The notes: generated by a model not told the origin, from the letters alone. A stretch of DNA of 64,000 nt from Deferribacterales bacterium Deferri_01 (GCA_001603805.1 LUZY01000013.1:751229-815228), one strand, 5' to 3'; shown: positions 33,848 through 43,756, numbered from the stretch's first letter. Numbers and translations are program-made.

Positions 33848-34591
33848 ATGAACAATATCAAACTCATAAGAGTAAAACAGAAAGTCGGTTCCGGCGTTCG
33901 TGTATTTGCTTATGTTCTTGTAAATGTACGTACAAAAAAGCACGGATATTCAGAAACCATAAGTGTTGATGTTACGCCAATCATAAAAGACGAGCTGTTA
34001 AGCGGCGTTCCGGAAGAAGATCTCTCCAAAACAACCCCTCTTGACGACAAAACCAACAGATTCATCGCCACAGCAGATGCCAACAGAGAGACTGTAACCA
34101 TTGCTGCCGGACCGAGAATGATGCTAGGCTCCAGCATCCGCAACAAAGGGGTCGGAACTTTCGCACTGAATGAAATAATACGCTGGATGATAGTAAAATA
34201 TCCCAACTATATGGTTGATGTAATCAATATCTCTTCAAGTTTTCTTCCTGACAAGGACGACAGAAAAAGGTCCGTACACTTCTTCTCCAACTTCGGATTC
34301 AATTTCAAAGAAAGCGGCAGCGAATATGAGGGAACCATGGAAGCTGTCCTCTGCATGAATCTGCATGAATATCTGAACCGCGGAAAAATTGATGAAATAG
34401 ATATAAGTAAATTCATCAGAGAACTCTTAAGGGAACGGTATATGATTGAGGAAACCATAAAAAATCAGGGCAGACTCATTCAGGAGCATGAAGTTTTCAG
34501 ACATAAAGCAGAGAAGGACAAGTTCACCAGTGTATTGATAAATATTCTGATCGTTATGAGTGCCCTTTTTCTTCTCTTCTACCTCAGATAA
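33848..34591 (+). CDS. GNAT-like protein with C-terminal membrane helix
   Basis: A 247-residue protein. Its middle resembles the GNAT acetyltransferase fold: an RNKGVG loop (98-103, the R-x-x-G-x-G acyl-CoA pyrophosphate loop) at the start of helix FALNEIIRWMIV, followed by RSVHFFSNFGFNF (~141-153), the usual position for the late-helix and GF turn. A charged coiled region follows (~180-225), then one hydrophobic helix (227-246) at the extreme C-terminus, indicating tail anchoring with the catalytic part in the cytoplasm. The N-terminal ~80 residues are unassigned. It overlaps the converging aldolase gene by 8 bp. Fold is inferred; activity and substrate unknown. Confidence 0.6.
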   Translation: MNNIKLIRVKQKVGSGVRVFAYVLVNVRTKKHGYSETISVDVTPIIKDELLSGVPEEDLSKTTPLDDKTNRFIATADANRETVTIAAGPRMMLGSSIRNKGVGTFALNEIIRWMIVKYPNYMVDVINISSSFLPDKDDRKRSVHFFSNFGFNFKESGSEYEGTMEAVLCMNLHEYLNRGKIDEIDISKFIRELLRERYMIEETIKNQGRLIQEHEVFRHKAEKDKFTSVLINILIVMSALFLLFYLR

Positions 34592-35156
34592 TGCCGTTTT
34601 TTACAAAAAGCTTTTTTAACATCAGTGCTTTTGCATAAAACTCCAGACCTGAGATGTAGACATAACACTCCTTCAGCGTGTCGCCTACTGCAAAGACTCC
34701 ATGATCCTTCACAATAACTATTTTATTCATGGTGAGCCCTTCTGCGACGTTAACGGCAAGCTCATCCGACCCGCTTTTACCTGTCACCACAGGGACATAT
34801 TTAAGAAACGGCAGAATCTCCGCAGCGGCAAAACAGGCTGCCTCTTTAAAAAAATCGCCGGCAAGAATTGAGAAAACAGTATGTGCGTGCATTACTCTTT
34901 TTGCACCAGTCTCACAGATTATCTTTTTATGAACACAAAGTTCTGTGGTTGCAAGTTTGTCATTCGGGCATTCTTTATCAAGGAAAAGCTCAACTATGTT
35001 CTCCTCACCAAGGTCATCAAGCATAGAACCTGTTTTAGTGGCATAGAGTACGCCGTTTTCATAAGCTGAAATATTGCCGAAGAATGAAGTTGTGAGACCG
35101 TTTTCCACAAGTTTTCTGCCAAAAACTGTCATTTCATTTTTAATTATATTATTCAT
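34584..35156 (-). CDS. class II aldolase/adducin family protein
   Basis: A 190-residue AraD/FucA-like enzyme. Zinc-site features are HAHTVFS (H-x-H) and a third His in KDHGVFAVG; the glutamate expected as catalytic base is in CFAAAEILPF. The N-terminal LVENGLTTSFFGNISAYENG matches the SGNIS-type phosphate loop, and TKTGSMLDDLGEENIVEL follows. Members cleave or epimerise sugar phosphates, or act in methionine salvage; the specific one cannot be called. The ATG at 35156 has AGGA upstream, and is preferred to the frame opening at 35180. Confidence 0.85.
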   Translation of the reverse strand: MNNIIKNEMTVFGRKLVENGLTTSFFGNISAYENGVLYATKTGSMLDDLGEENIVELFLDKECPNDKLATTELCVHKKIICETGAKRVMHAHTVFSILAGDFFKEAACFAAAEILPFLKYVPVVTGKSGSDELAVNVAEGLTMNKIVIVKDHGVFAVGDTLKECYVYISGLEFYAKALMLKKLFVKNGII

Positions 35157-35440
35157 ATTTCCTGCCGCTAAATTAATCATTTTTTGAACCGGAGTGTTTT
35201 ACGCAAAAGAACAATTCATTTGCTTGAAAAAGTATAAGATATTTGAATAAAAGAGCAAATATATTTTTCACAACAGACCTTAAGGCACAATGTTAGCAAA
35301 AATAAACGCAATAAATAACATAAAAAGACATAAAAACAAAAGGCATAAGTTAATGAGGCGCTATGGCTGCTATAAAGAAGAATATAAGTTTGACAACTTA
35401 AATTATGAGACAAAAAACTTTAAAAAAAAGACAAATTAGC
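35157..35440. promoter_or_regulatory. AT-rich gap with a promoter candidate for the aldolase gene
   Basis: No convincing gene is seen. On the minus strand a TATACT (forward 35231-35236) with an imperfect TTGCTC 16 bp upstream could drive the aldolase gene, about 75 bp before its ATG. The remainder is AT-rich filler up to the terminator at 35441. Confidence 0.35.
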
Positions 35441-35476
35441 AAAAAAAACCTGAACCGCAGAACATACGGTTCAGGT
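35441..35476 (-). terminator. rho-independent terminator of the siderophore-type operon
   Basis: Stem ACCTGAACCG (35448-35457) / CGGTTCAGGT (35467-35476) with a 9-base loop. On the minus strand it is followed by a run of eight T. It lies 32 bp after the stop of the last MFS gene, so it closes the receptor-ABC-MFS transcription unit. Confidence 0.88.
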
Positions 35477-35508
35477 AAAAACATGAAAAGAAAAAGTGGC
35501 GGTGGAAG

Positions 35509-36669
35509 TTATATTCTTTTAAACAAAGCCCACAGAGCCATGAATGCAAATGCCGATGCAGCAACTATAAAAGGCAGAGAAGGATTGATGCCGTAAAGCA
35601 TTGTACTCGCCAGAGGACCTGCAATTATACCTATCCCCTGAAATGCAGAGACAGTACCTGCCGCCGCCCCCTGCTCATCTTTTGAAACAGAGTTAGCAGT
35701 AATAGCCTGAAACGCCGGCATTACCATACCCATGCCGACTGTGCCGATACACAAAGCAAGAGCAAGAAAAACAGCGGTATTTGATAAAGCCGTTAATATA
35801 AACCCAAAGAAAGCGGTTACAGCACCGAGTTTCATCCATGTTTCCGGAGTTATACTTTTGACCTTCGTAACAATAATCTGAATAGCGATAAATGAAATAC
35901 CGCAGGCTGAAAGAACATAACCGGTCACCCTTGAGCCTTCAATAGCTTCATAGCCAAGCCTGTCAAGAACGAAAAAGCCCATACATATCTGGCATGTAAC
36001 AACGCTGTACATCGTTATGAACGCCGCAAGAGACGGGTATCTGAGCCTTTTATCGGTTATTTTCAGCATCTGCTGTCCTTCTGTCTTTCCGTTATGAGAT
36101 TCAGTAAGCATCACCGCAAGAACAATAACGGCAGCAAGAGGAAAAACAGCCGCAGCATAAAGAGGAACGGCAAGACCATATACAGCAAGCAAACCGCCGA
36201 CAACCGGTCCCAAAATCATCCCCAGACCATTTGAAGCACCAAGCGCCGCCATGGATGAAGCCCTCTGTTCCGGAGGGGTCTTATCAGCAACTACAGCCGC
36301 TGAAACTGGAGGAATTGCGGAATAAAACAGCCCTATGATCCCTCTTGTAAACACAAGAACAGACAGGGAAACAATCATGACAGGAGGAGATATAACAGCA
36401 AAATTGACAAAAACAGCAAGAATAAGATAGAAAACAGAAAATCCGGCAACTGCTGTTATCAGAATTTTCTTTCTTCCCTGCCTGTCGCTTTTTATTCCCC
36501 AGAAACGTGAGAACAGAATCCACATAACGCCGCCTAAAGCCACAGTGAGCCCTGCGTGCCATTCCTTTAGTCCGAGAATTCTGATTATCGGACCTATAAC
36601 AGCCAGAAATGCCATCATGGCAGAAACACATAAAATATTAGTAAATATAAGAGGTCTTATCGCTTTCAT
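35509..36669 (-). CDS. MFS transporter, last gene of the siderophore-type operon
   Basis: A 386-residue 12-helix major facilitator. The MFS A-motif is WGIKSDRQGRKK between helices 2 and 3, and the G-rich GASNGLGMILGPVVGGLLA is the antiporter-type motif C in helix 5, which suggests drug/metabolite export. In siderophore loci such pumps often export the siderophore, here an inference from context. The start overlaps the stop of the RhtX-like gene (AAATGAAA). No biosynthetic genes are in the window. Confidence 0.85.
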   Translation of the reverse strand: MKAIRPLIFTNILCVSAMMAFLAVIGPIIRILGLKEWHAGLTVALGGVMWILFSRFWGIKSDRQGRKKILITAVAGFSVFYLILAVFVNFAVISPPVMIVSLSVLVFTRGIIGLFYSAIPPVSAAVVADKTPPEQRASSMAALGASNGLGMILGPVVGGLLAVYGLAVPLYAAAVFPLAAVIVLAVMLTESHNGKTEGQQMLKITDKRLRYPSLAAFITMYSVVTCQICMGFFVLDRLGYEAIEGSRVTGYVLSACGISFIAIQIIVTKVKSITPETWMKLGAVTAFFGFILTALSNTAVFLALALCIGTVGMGMVMPAFQAITANSVSKDEQGAAAGTVSAFQGIGIIAGPLASTMLYGINPSLPFIVAASAFAFMALWALFKRI

Positions 36670-37943
36670 TTATTATCACCATAAATCTGTAAATTCATTT
36701 CCGCACCGCAGTCACTGCAAACCGGTTTGACAACAAGACTTGGCACAGTGTCCCGCCTCCGGCTGAAAAGCAAAGCAAGCACAGTAGCAGCCAGAGAGAG
36801 GACCGAACCGGCAATCACAACTGAGGAATAGCCGAAAAAACCTGCCATAGCAGTACCTAGCATTGATGCTATAAGCCCCACCGCAAGATTCAGGCTATGC
36901 TGCATTGCATAATCAGTTGCAGGCATCTCCTCTGATGACATATCCATCATATAAACGGATAAAACTGCTGCCGAAGGGGAATAAACCATAAGCACAGCAC
37001 AAACGCACATGAACACAACAAAGCTGTTGTCATAACCGTTTACAGGGAAAAGCAGCAGAGGAATGAGCAACGCCTGTATAAAAGTCGTTGAAATAAGTAT
37101 TTTTGCCTTGCCTATCTTCTTTATAAGCCATCCGACCATTGCGGAGGAAAAAGCTCCCAGAACTGCGCCAACAACATGCACGGCAAAGCCTATACGCTCC
37201 AGAGACCAGCCGAGATCAACAAGAATAGGCGTCGAAAGAATATACACGATTGAAATTCCCATGGGGTAGACCATAAGCAGCAGAAGCCAGTCGCTCTTAC
37301 CCTTCCAGAAGGATATAAACTGACCGGAGTATTTTATCTTTTCCCTGCTTTGAATCTCAAAATGAGGCTCTTTATAAAAAATCACCTGAACAAGAGCTAT
37401 AAAAGTGATTGCCGCAAGCATTACGAAGCACCAGCTCCACCCTATGTAACCGTATATGATCAGAGTTACTCCGCCGCCTATCATGTAACCTATCATCCCG
37501 CCGGCAATTTTTATTCCGCTTCCCAGCCCTCTTTCACTTCCTTTAAGAATCCGATAGGCAAGTCCATCTACCGCCACATCCTGCGTTGCGGAGATAAAAC
37601 TAAGCAGAGTAAAAAGAACAGCAATAACGGTAAAGTCATCAACTATGCTGAACATGGCTATAGCAAGAGGAATAGCCACAAGAAGACTCTGAGAAATCAC
37701 AAGCCAGCCTTTAAAATGTGTTTTAAACAGCTTAACTTTATCTATAAGCGGTGCCCAAAGAAATTTAAGCAGCCAGAATATACCGAAAAGGTATATCAGA
37801 CTTAATCTCTCCAGAGGCATTCCGTGTTTACGCAATATTCCTGCCAGTGCTTCAAGAAAAAAGCTTGGACCCAGATACTGAGTAACATACAAAGAGAAAA
37901 GCAGAATAAGGTTACGCTTGAGCGTAAGTTTTTCCTCAGTCAC
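36666..37943 (-). CDS. RhtX/FptX/YbtX-type siderophore permease (MFS, AmpG-like)
   Basis: A 425-residue 12-helix MFS permease. The layout and segments such as LSLIYLFGIFWLLKFLWAPL, ATQDVAVDGLAYRIL, GSGIKIAGGMIGYMIGGG and MPATDYAMQHSLNLAVG fit the RhtX/FptX subfamily, related to AmpG, which imports whole ferri-siderophores as a single unit. A cytoplasmic C-terminal tail carries CSDCG (near residue 410), an unusual two-Cys knuckle. It starts at a GTG overlapping the stop of the second ABC gene. The combination with a paired ABC permease-ATPase resembles YbtPQX. Confidence 0.85.
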   Translation of the reverse strand: MTEEKLTLKRNLILLFSLYVTQYLGPSFFLEALAGILRKHGMPLERLSLIYLFGIFWLLKFLWAPLIDKVKLFKTHFKGWLVISQSLLVAIPLAIAMFSIVDDFTVIAVLFTLLSFISATQDVAVDGLAYRILKGSERGLGSGIKIAGGMIGYMIGGGVTLIIYGYIGWSWCFVMLAAITFIALVQVIFYKEPHFEIQSREKIKYSGQFISFWKGKSDWLLLLMVYPMGISIVYILSTPILVDLGWSLERIGFAVHVVGAVLGAFSSAMVGWLIKKIGKAKILISTTFIQALLIPLLLFPVNGYDNSFVVFMCVCAVLMVYSPSAAVLSVYMMDMSSEEMPATDYAMQHSLNLAVGLIASMLGTAMAGFFGYSSVVIAGSVLSLAATVLALLFSRRRDTVPSLVVKPVCSDCGAEMNLQIYGDNK

Positions 37944-39720
37944 GCTGCACCTTCATCTGCCATTTCTTCGCACGCTGCTGGGCATTCCACATGGCAGTAT
38001 AACGTCCGCCGGCAGAGGCAAGCTCCTCATGCCTGCCCCGTTCTGCTATCTTTCCGTCATCCACCACAAGGATAGTGTCCGCCCCCGCTATTGTTGAAAG
38101 TCTGTGAGCAATAACAATAACGGTACGGTCTTTCACAAGGGAGTCTATTGCTCCCTGAACAGCAGTTTCGCTCTCTGTGTCAAGCGCTGCTGTGGGCTCA
38201 TCCAGTATGACTATCGGAGCATCCTTCAGGATCGCCCTTGCGATACTTATTCTCTGGCGTTCACCGCCGGAAAGATTACCGCCTATATCGCCTATTTCAG
38301 TATTATATCCCTCAGGCAGACGTGTTATGAACTCATCGCAGTATGCAGCTTCAGCAGCGAGGCGCACCTCATCATCCGTTGCATCTGGTCTGCCCATGCG
38401 TATATTGTTAAGCACAGTATCATCAAACAGATATACATCCTGAAATACAACTGAGATATTTTTCATAAGCTCAGTCTGCGTCATTGAACGTATATCAGCA
38501 CCGCCGATTCTTATTATTCCTTTGGCTGGATCTGCAAAACGCATAAGCATTTTGGTTATTGTAGTCTTTCCTGAGCCGGATGGTCCGACGATGGCTGTCA
38601 AAGAGCAGGAAGGCAGATGAAAGGAAACTCCGTTAAGCGCCTTTGTGCTTTCTCCGGAATACGCAAACTCAACATCTTCAAAATCAACAGACGAACCGGA
38701 CGGTTCTTTTTCCGCTGCTGTAACATTCAGCTCTTCAACAGCCAAAACAGCCTTAATCTTCTGAAAAGCTGTATTCATGATATCTATAACCGAAGCAACA
38801 CTGGCAAATATTTCCAGCGGTTCAATAAACCGGGACATAATAACAAGAAGCGCAGCGAGAACAGAAAGAGTCAGTGTTCCGCCGGCGATGAAGTACAACC
38901 CTGCGGCAGTGACAGCAAGCAGAGCCGCCTGGACAAGGGCAGCTATAATAACAGAAGGCAATACGCCCTTTGTTTGTCCTTTTTTCTGTACATCCCGGAG
39001 AATTTTAAATGACTTCTGAAGTCTTTCCGACCGTTTACCGGTCTGATTGACAGAACGAAGTACAAACAGCCCCTGAGTATATTCAACAATATCCGACTCC
39101 GCAGCGGCATGAGCGTCAGACACATCCTTCTTTTCTTCTGCGGAAGAACGCCTCTTCCACCTGTATACAGGGATGCCCAGCGGAAGTATAAGCAGCATAA
39201 TCAGCGCCAGTCGCCAATCCTGAAAAAAAGTAACGGTTATAATCACTGCCGGAACCACCAACACCTGCATCATCAGTGATGTAACAACACCGAAGTGAAG
39301 CACGGACTCTTCAACACCGCTTGAAAATACTGCGTTCAACTCTCCGGTTCTGTATTTATAAAGCTTTTCAAGAGGCATTCCTCTGAGCTTAAGACCCAGT
39401 TTCAGGCGCAGACTGTGGGATATATCAGCCAGTTTCCCTGTGAAATCCACCGAGTGTCCTTGCCATCTGGCAAATGAATAAACAGCCCCGAACAGAGTCA
39501 TAATCCCGATCCAGAAAAAGGCTCTCCCCTGATTTGCATCCACTCCATAAACTGCTTTCATAAAAGGGTAAAAGCATGAAAAAGCCGCTCCTTCAGCAAG
39601 AAAAGCTATGAAAAAAAACAGAACGCTTCTTTTCACTGCCTTCCCATGCTCCCCGGCAACTTCCTGTGATATTCTGAATGAATCAGTTATTGTGGCAAAA
39701 CGGCTTTTATCTGTTTCCAC
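37936..39720 (-). CDS. fused ABC transporter permease-ATPase, subunit B (YbtP/YbtQ-like)
   Basis: A 594-residue half transporter: six-helix ABC exporter-fold membrane domain (~25-310) plus a nucleotide-binding domain with Walker A GPSGSGKTT, Q-loop VFQDVYLFDDTV, signature LSGGERQR and Walker B IVILDEPTAALD. Exporter-fold heterodimers of this type import ferri-siderophore in Yersinia (YbtPQ) and mycobacteria (IrtAB). The start is a GTG 14 bp inside the preceding ABC gene, with AGGAGAAC upstream. The family of exporter-fold importers is known; direction here is inferred from neighbours. Confidence 0.9.
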   Translation of the reverse strand: METDKSRFATITDSFRISQEVAGEHGKAVKRSVLFFFIAFLAEGAAFSCFYPFMKAVYGVDANQGRAFFWIGIMTLFGAVYSFARWQGHSVDFTGKLADISHSLRLKLGLKLRGMPLEKLYKYRTGELNAVFSSGVEESVLHFGVVTSLMMQVLVVPAVIITVTFFQDWRLALIMLLILPLGIPVYRWKRRSSAEEKKDVSDAHAAAESDIVEYTQGLFVLRSVNQTGKRSERLQKSFKILRDVQKKGQTKGVLPSVIIAALVQAALLAVTAAGLYFIAGGTLTLSVLAALLVIMSRFIEPLEIFASVASVIDIMNTAFQKIKAVLAVEELNVTAAEKEPSGSSVDFEDVEFAYSGESTKALNGVSFHLPSCSLTAIVGPSGSGKTTITKMLMRFADPAKGIIRIGGADIRSMTQTELMKNISVVFQDVYLFDDTVLNNIRMGRPDATDDEVRLAAEAAYCDEFITRLPEGYNTEIGDIGGNLSGGERQRISIARAILKDAPIVILDEPTAALDTESETAVQGAIDSLVKDRTVIVIAHRLSTIAGADTILVVDDGKIAERGRHEELASAGGRYTAMWNAQQRAKKWQMKVQRD

Positions 39721-41494
39721 GATGTTCTCCTTTTTCCTGCTGCATGTGCCAGTCCTGAGCTTTTATATAGTTTTTCCAAAGTCTTGCGTACACGCCGTCC
39801 TTCATTAAAAGCTCATCATGACGTCCGGTTTCCGACACTTTGCCCTTGTCAAAAACTACTATGCTGTTCACATCTGTTATGGTGGAGAGCCTGTGGGCTA
39901 TGACTATAACAGTCTTATTTTTTGTTAGATTTGAAATGGCTCTTATTATTTCTTCCTCATTTTCCGGATCGGCAAAAGCAGTTGCCTCGTCCAGAACTAC
40001 AACAGGAGAATTACGCAGTATGGCTCTGGCTATGGTAATTCGTTGCTTTTGTCCGCCGGAGAGGCGCACGCCTCTGTCTCCGGCTTTTGTTTCATAGCCA
40101 TCAGGCAGAGACATTATAAAGTCATGTATCTGTGCCGCTTTTGCGGCCTCAATCATGTCATCTGAAGACGCATGAGAGTTTGCCATCAGTATGTTAGAGG
40201 CTATGGAATCGTGAAAAAGGAATGTATCCTGAAACACAAAAGAAACAGTATTCATAAGAGCTTCAGTTGAAATATCACGTATATCAGCACCGCCGATCCT
40301 TATCATACCGCACTCAACATCCCAGAATCTGGGAATAAGCTTCGCAACTGTGCTTTTCCCCGCTCCGGAAGGTCCTACCAGAGCAGTAACCGTTCCCTGA
40401 GGAACAATAAAGCTTACATCCTTTAAAGCGTATTCATCCCTGTCCTCATACCTGAAGCTGACATTTTCAAACTCAACATCAAAGCTCTTCGGAAACTTCG
40501 GATTATCCGGTTCTGCAAGGGTTTTAGTGTCCAGTATTTCCTGAATGCGTATAGCGGAGGCACCTGACTTCTTAATGAAGTTTGTCAGCCACATAAGAGG
40601 CATCATAGCATCTGCCATGCCTGTACTTATGAAGAGAGAGGCAAGAAATACGGAAAAATCCAGTGTTCCTTTATGAATAAAAAATGCTCCTGCCGCACTG
40701 ACAGAGATAAGAGTCGGCACAGCACTGAGTATAATTATACCCAGTCTTCCTGAAACTCCTGTTTTTTCCACCCATCTGCTCAGGCTCACTCTGAAGTAAT
40801 CCAAGGCTTTGTTATACCTGCCGAAGGAGCTTGTTCCGTCATCAAAAGTCCTGACAACAGGCATTGCCTGAACAAATTCAATTACTGCGGAATTGATCTG
40901 CTCCTGACTTTGTTCATAGTCTTTGCGGAGAATCTCTGAGTCTCTCATCACCACAGACATAATCACTCCGCCGATGAAGAGAACACTCACACCCGCCACA
41001 GCAAGACGCCAGTCCAGAACAAACATCAGTATAAGTGAAAGAATGGGGGCAACCGCCGTTCGTCCTATGAACGGCGTGGTATCAGCAACAAAAGCGTGAA
41101 GATTTTTAACATCATCCAGCATAACCTTTTTCAGAGCCCCGGAACCTGTATTGATAATAAAGCCCAGAGGAACTCTTGCCAGATGCTCCGAAAGCTCTGT
41201 ACGAAGAATCTGCTCAAGCCTGAACGCTGCCAGATGAGAGACCTGAAATGAAAAGGTTTTAAGAAGAAAGTACACAACAGCAACAAAAAGCAGAACAGGC
41301 ATAATATTGTTCAGGGCAACTGACGCATCAGCGCCGGATACTATGATATGAACAGCATATGCCATAAGCACAAGCACGCCTATGCCTGCAACCGCTCCGA
41401 GACCAGCCAAGACCATACCTGTCCATATGGCGGGCATAACGGGGGTCATGATTGACCAGAGCCCCCGTTTTGTTTGTTTATTTTCAGTTTTCAT
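39707..41494 (-). CDS. fused ABC transporter permease-ATPase, subunit A (YbtP/YbtQ-like)
   Basis: A 595-residue partner half transporter with the same architecture: membrane domain (~18-310) and ATPase domain with Walker A GPSGAGKST, Q-loop VFQDTFLFHDSI, signature LSGGQKQR and Walker B VVVLDEATAFADPENE. In the last motif a Phe-Ala-Asp replaces the usual Ala-Leu-Asp D-loop. The start is the ATG at 41494 (AAGGA upstream), 9 bp after the receptor gene. Overlap with the next ABC gene supports a heterodimer. Confidence 0.9.
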   Translation of the reverse strand: MKTENKQTKRGLWSIMTPVMPAIWTGMVLAGLGAVAGIGVLVLMAYAVHIIVSGADASVALNNIMPVLLFVAVVYFLLKTFSFQVSHLAAFRLEQILRTELSEHLARVPLGFIINTGSGALKKVMLDDVKNLHAFVADTTPFIGRTAVAPILSLILMFVLDWRLAVAGVSVLFIGGVIMSVVMRDSEILRKDYEQSQEQINSAVIEFVQAMPVVRTFDDGTSSFGRYNKALDYFRVSLSRWVEKTGVSGRLGIIILSAVPTLISVSAAGAFFIHKGTLDFSVFLASLFISTGMADAMMPLMWLTNFIKKSGASAIRIQEILDTKTLAEPDNPKFPKSFDVEFENVSFRYEDRDEYALKDVSFIVPQGTVTALVGPSGAGKSTVAKLIPRFWDVECGMIRIGGADIRDISTEALMNTVSFVFQDTFLFHDSIASNILMANSHASSDDMIEAAKAAQIHDFIMSLPDGYETKAGDRGVRLSGGQKQRITIARAILRNSPVVVLDEATAFADPENEEEIIRAISNLTKNKTVIVIAHRLSTITDVNSIVVFDKGKVSETGRHDELLMKDGVYARLWKNYIKAQDWHMQQEKGEHRGNR

Positions 41495-41503
41495 CAATAT
41501 TCC

Positions 41504-43660
41504 TTAGAAGTAAAATGCTGCGCCGGCACCGACTGTTCTTCCTTTTGAGGGCATTCCCACTACTACATCGCTGCCGTCAACATATGATTTTCCGAAATAC
41601 CACCCGTAGAGGTCGTAATATTCATCAAGGAGATTATCGCCCCATACATAGACCTCAAGGCTTCCGTTTTGTATCCCGATGCGGGCGTCAAGTTTATGAT
41701 ATGAATCCATCTCGAAATTATCCGCAGTATCTCCTGCACGTTTGCCCATATACCTGTCCGTAACCTTGGTAAAAAGAACAGGATTTTTCATTCCAAAGAA
41801 TGCAGGGAGATGCTGAAAATGGGCTATTGAGAGGGTTGCGTTCCATTCAGGAGTATCAGGAACACTGTTCCCTTCTTCGGCTCCGGAAGATGAGCCCTGA
41901 GGAACGGAAGTTATCTCCGCATTGGTGTAGCCTACGCCTCCGCTGATAAGAAAATGACCCAGCTTGGCATAGCCTTCAAGCTCCACACCTTTTGACTCAG
42001 TGTCAAAGTTTTCAACCTGAGTGAGTCTCGTTGAAACATCATAAACAAGCACATGATCATCTTTATTGTCATTAAAGAAGGCAGAACCGTTGAGACCATA
42101 TTTTTTGTTGTCAGCCTCATACTTGAAACCGATTTCATAGCTGTCCGTTTCTGTTTCTTTATAATAACGGTCGGCTCTGCTGCCATCGATGAAGCCTGAG
42201 GCCCATTCATTGAAACCTGCTGTTTTATGCCCTCTTGCATAAACTGCATATATATTCGTCTGTTTTGTCAGTTCGTATCCGACTGCAGCTCTCCCGGTAA
42301 AATATGAGTCAGTTATTTTTCCGGAATCCTCAGCCTGACGGACAGAATTGGGGTTTACAGCACTTGCCTTCCAGTCGGCATCATACTCCTTCTCCTCATC
42401 AGTAAAGCGCAGCCCGGCTGTGAGCTTTATCTTTTCCGCAACCGGAACAGTTGTTTCCGCAAATACAGCGGCGCTGGATATCTTAAAGTTGTTGTTCATT
42501 TCGGCGTTATACCATCCGGCAGGGTTAAGGCTGTCGTAACCGCCGGGCAAATCAGCATCGCGGTCCATATGGTAATAATTGACGCCTGTTACCCAGAATA
42601 CTTTGTCGTGAGGCTTAGAAGAAAAACGGAATTCCTGATTAAAAGAAGAGTCATCCATCTCTCTTTTCATCACTCCTTCACCGGTCATTCCCATCAGTTT
42701 TCTGTAGACAATACCATTATAAACATAATTATTTTCGTTCACGCTTGACTGCGCATATCCTGTAATTGAATTGAACAGGGCACGGGAGAATTCATGCTCA
42801 ATATTCAGAGTCCCACTGTTCATGAATTTATCAGCATAAGCGGAATCCTTAGGAATATCGGTCTGCTGTTTATCATCATAAGGCATAAGAACTTCCGCCC
42901 CGAAACGCTTCAGAACTTCCTCATGGCTGTAAATAAGTGTGGCTTTCGTTTTTGAAGCAGGCTGCCAGAGAAGAGTACCTCTGATACCGAAATCTCTCGG
43001 TTTTGTAACCGGTTCTGCTGTTCCGTAATAAGTTACCTGACTGTCATTGCCTGCGTATTTAACTGCCAGCCTTCCGCTCAGGGTTTTTGAAAAAGGTCCG
43101 CTTACTGCACCTTCAGTAAGAAAAGTATGTTTTTCACCGTATTCACCCCTTAAATAACCCTCAAATTCTCTGGTGGGTTTTTTGGTGATGATATTTATCG
43201 CTCCTGACTGGCTGTTTCTGCCCATCAGAGTTCCCTGAGGACCTTTAAGAACCTCCACCTGCTCTACATCCAGTGTTCCCAATGTTGCACTGCCCACATT
43301 GTTAGCTATGCCGTCAATATTTATAATAACGGATGTATCATCAGGGCTTGCATTCTGAAGCGCTCCCGTACCTCTCATACGGACAATGCCTGTACTCACT
43401 CCCCCGTAGGTGTTTACCTCAACGCCTACTGACTGTTTCAGCATATCCTCAAAATTCTGTATGCCTCTGTTTGACAGCTCATCACCGCCTATAACAGAAA
43501 TACTGAAAGGAACATCCTTTGCTGTTTCCTCTGCCTTTCTGGCTGTTACTGTAACATCATCAAGCTCATACACATCGCCAAAGTGATTTTCTTCCGCAAA
43601 TGAATGCGTGGAAATAAGAAGCGCAGCAGTCAAAAAATAGGCTGATATTCTCTTGTTCAT
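41504..43660 (-). CDS. TonB-dependent outer-membrane receptor, FyuA-like ferri-siderophore type
   Basis: A 718-residue receptor. A signal peptide (cleavage after HSFA, about residue 22) is followed by the TonB box ELDDVTVTARKAEE. The plug (~40-160) shows DVPFSISVIGGDELSNRGIQ, VRMRGTG and VEVLKGPQGTLMGRNSQSG. The C-terminal 22-strand barrel ends in an aromatic Phe. The plug closely resembles the FyuA/pesticin-receptor group. The ATG at 43660 has GGAGG 8 bp upstream; the frame is open to 43702 but that would precede the signal peptide. First gene of a five-gene unit. Confidence 0.92.
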   Translation of the reverse strand: MNKRISAYFLTAALLISTHSFAEENHFGDVYELDDVTVTARKAEETAKDVPFSISVIGGDELSNRGIQNFEDMLKQSVGVEVNTYGGVSTGIVRMRGTGALQNASPDDTSVIINIDGIANNVGSATLGTLDVEQVEVLKGPQGTLMGRNSQSGAINIITKKPTREFEGYLRGEYGEKHTFLTEGAVSGPFSKTLSGRLAVKYAGNDSQVTYYGTAEPVTKPRDFGIRGTLLWQPASKTKATLIYSHEEVLKRFGAEVLMPYDDKQQTDIPKDSAYADKFMNSGTLNIEHEFSRALFNSITGYAQSSVNENNYVYNGIVYRKLMGMTGEGVMKREMDDSSFNQEFRFSSKPHDKVFWVTGVNYYHMDRDADLPGGYDSLNPAGWYNAEMNNNFKISSAAVFAETTVPVAEKIKLTAGLRFTDEEKEYDADWKASAVNPNSVRQAEDSGKITDSYFTGRAAVGYELTKQTNIYAVYARGHKTAGFNEWASGFIDGSRADRYYKETETDSYEIGFKYEADNKKYGLNGSAFFNDNKDDHVLVYDVSTRLTQVENFDTESKGVELEGYAKLGHFLISGGVGYTNAEITSVPQGSSSGAEEGNSVPDTPEWNATLSIAHFQHLPAFFGMKNPVLFTKVTDRYMGKRAGDTADNFEMDSYHKLDARIGIQNGSLEVYVWGDNLLDEYYDLYGWYFGKSYVDGSDVVVGMPSKGRTVGAGAAFYF

Positions 43661-43707
43661 CGGTCTAGCCTCCGCAAAATAAGAATATTTGAAAAAATAC
43701 AAGTTTT

Positions 43708-43734
43708 AGTCAATTAACTTATTTCGGAATACTA
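43708..43734 (-). promoter_or_regulatory. candidate promoter/operator of the receptor operon
   Basis: On the minus strand TAGTAT (forward 43729-43734) is followed after exactly 15 bp by TTGACT (forward 43708-43713), a -35-like box. The same TAGTAT-N15-TTGAC arrangement precedes the araC-type gene (48192-48218). No clear -10 is resolved, which suits an activator-dependent promoter. Confidence 0.45.
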
Positions 43735-43756
43735 AACTATTGTTGTTCTATAAACT

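Noticed and set aside
35405..35596. 63-residue plus-strand ORF after the aldolase gap
   Set aside because: It crosses the terminator at 35441-35476 and runs into the antisense of the MFS gene; no SD and biased composition.
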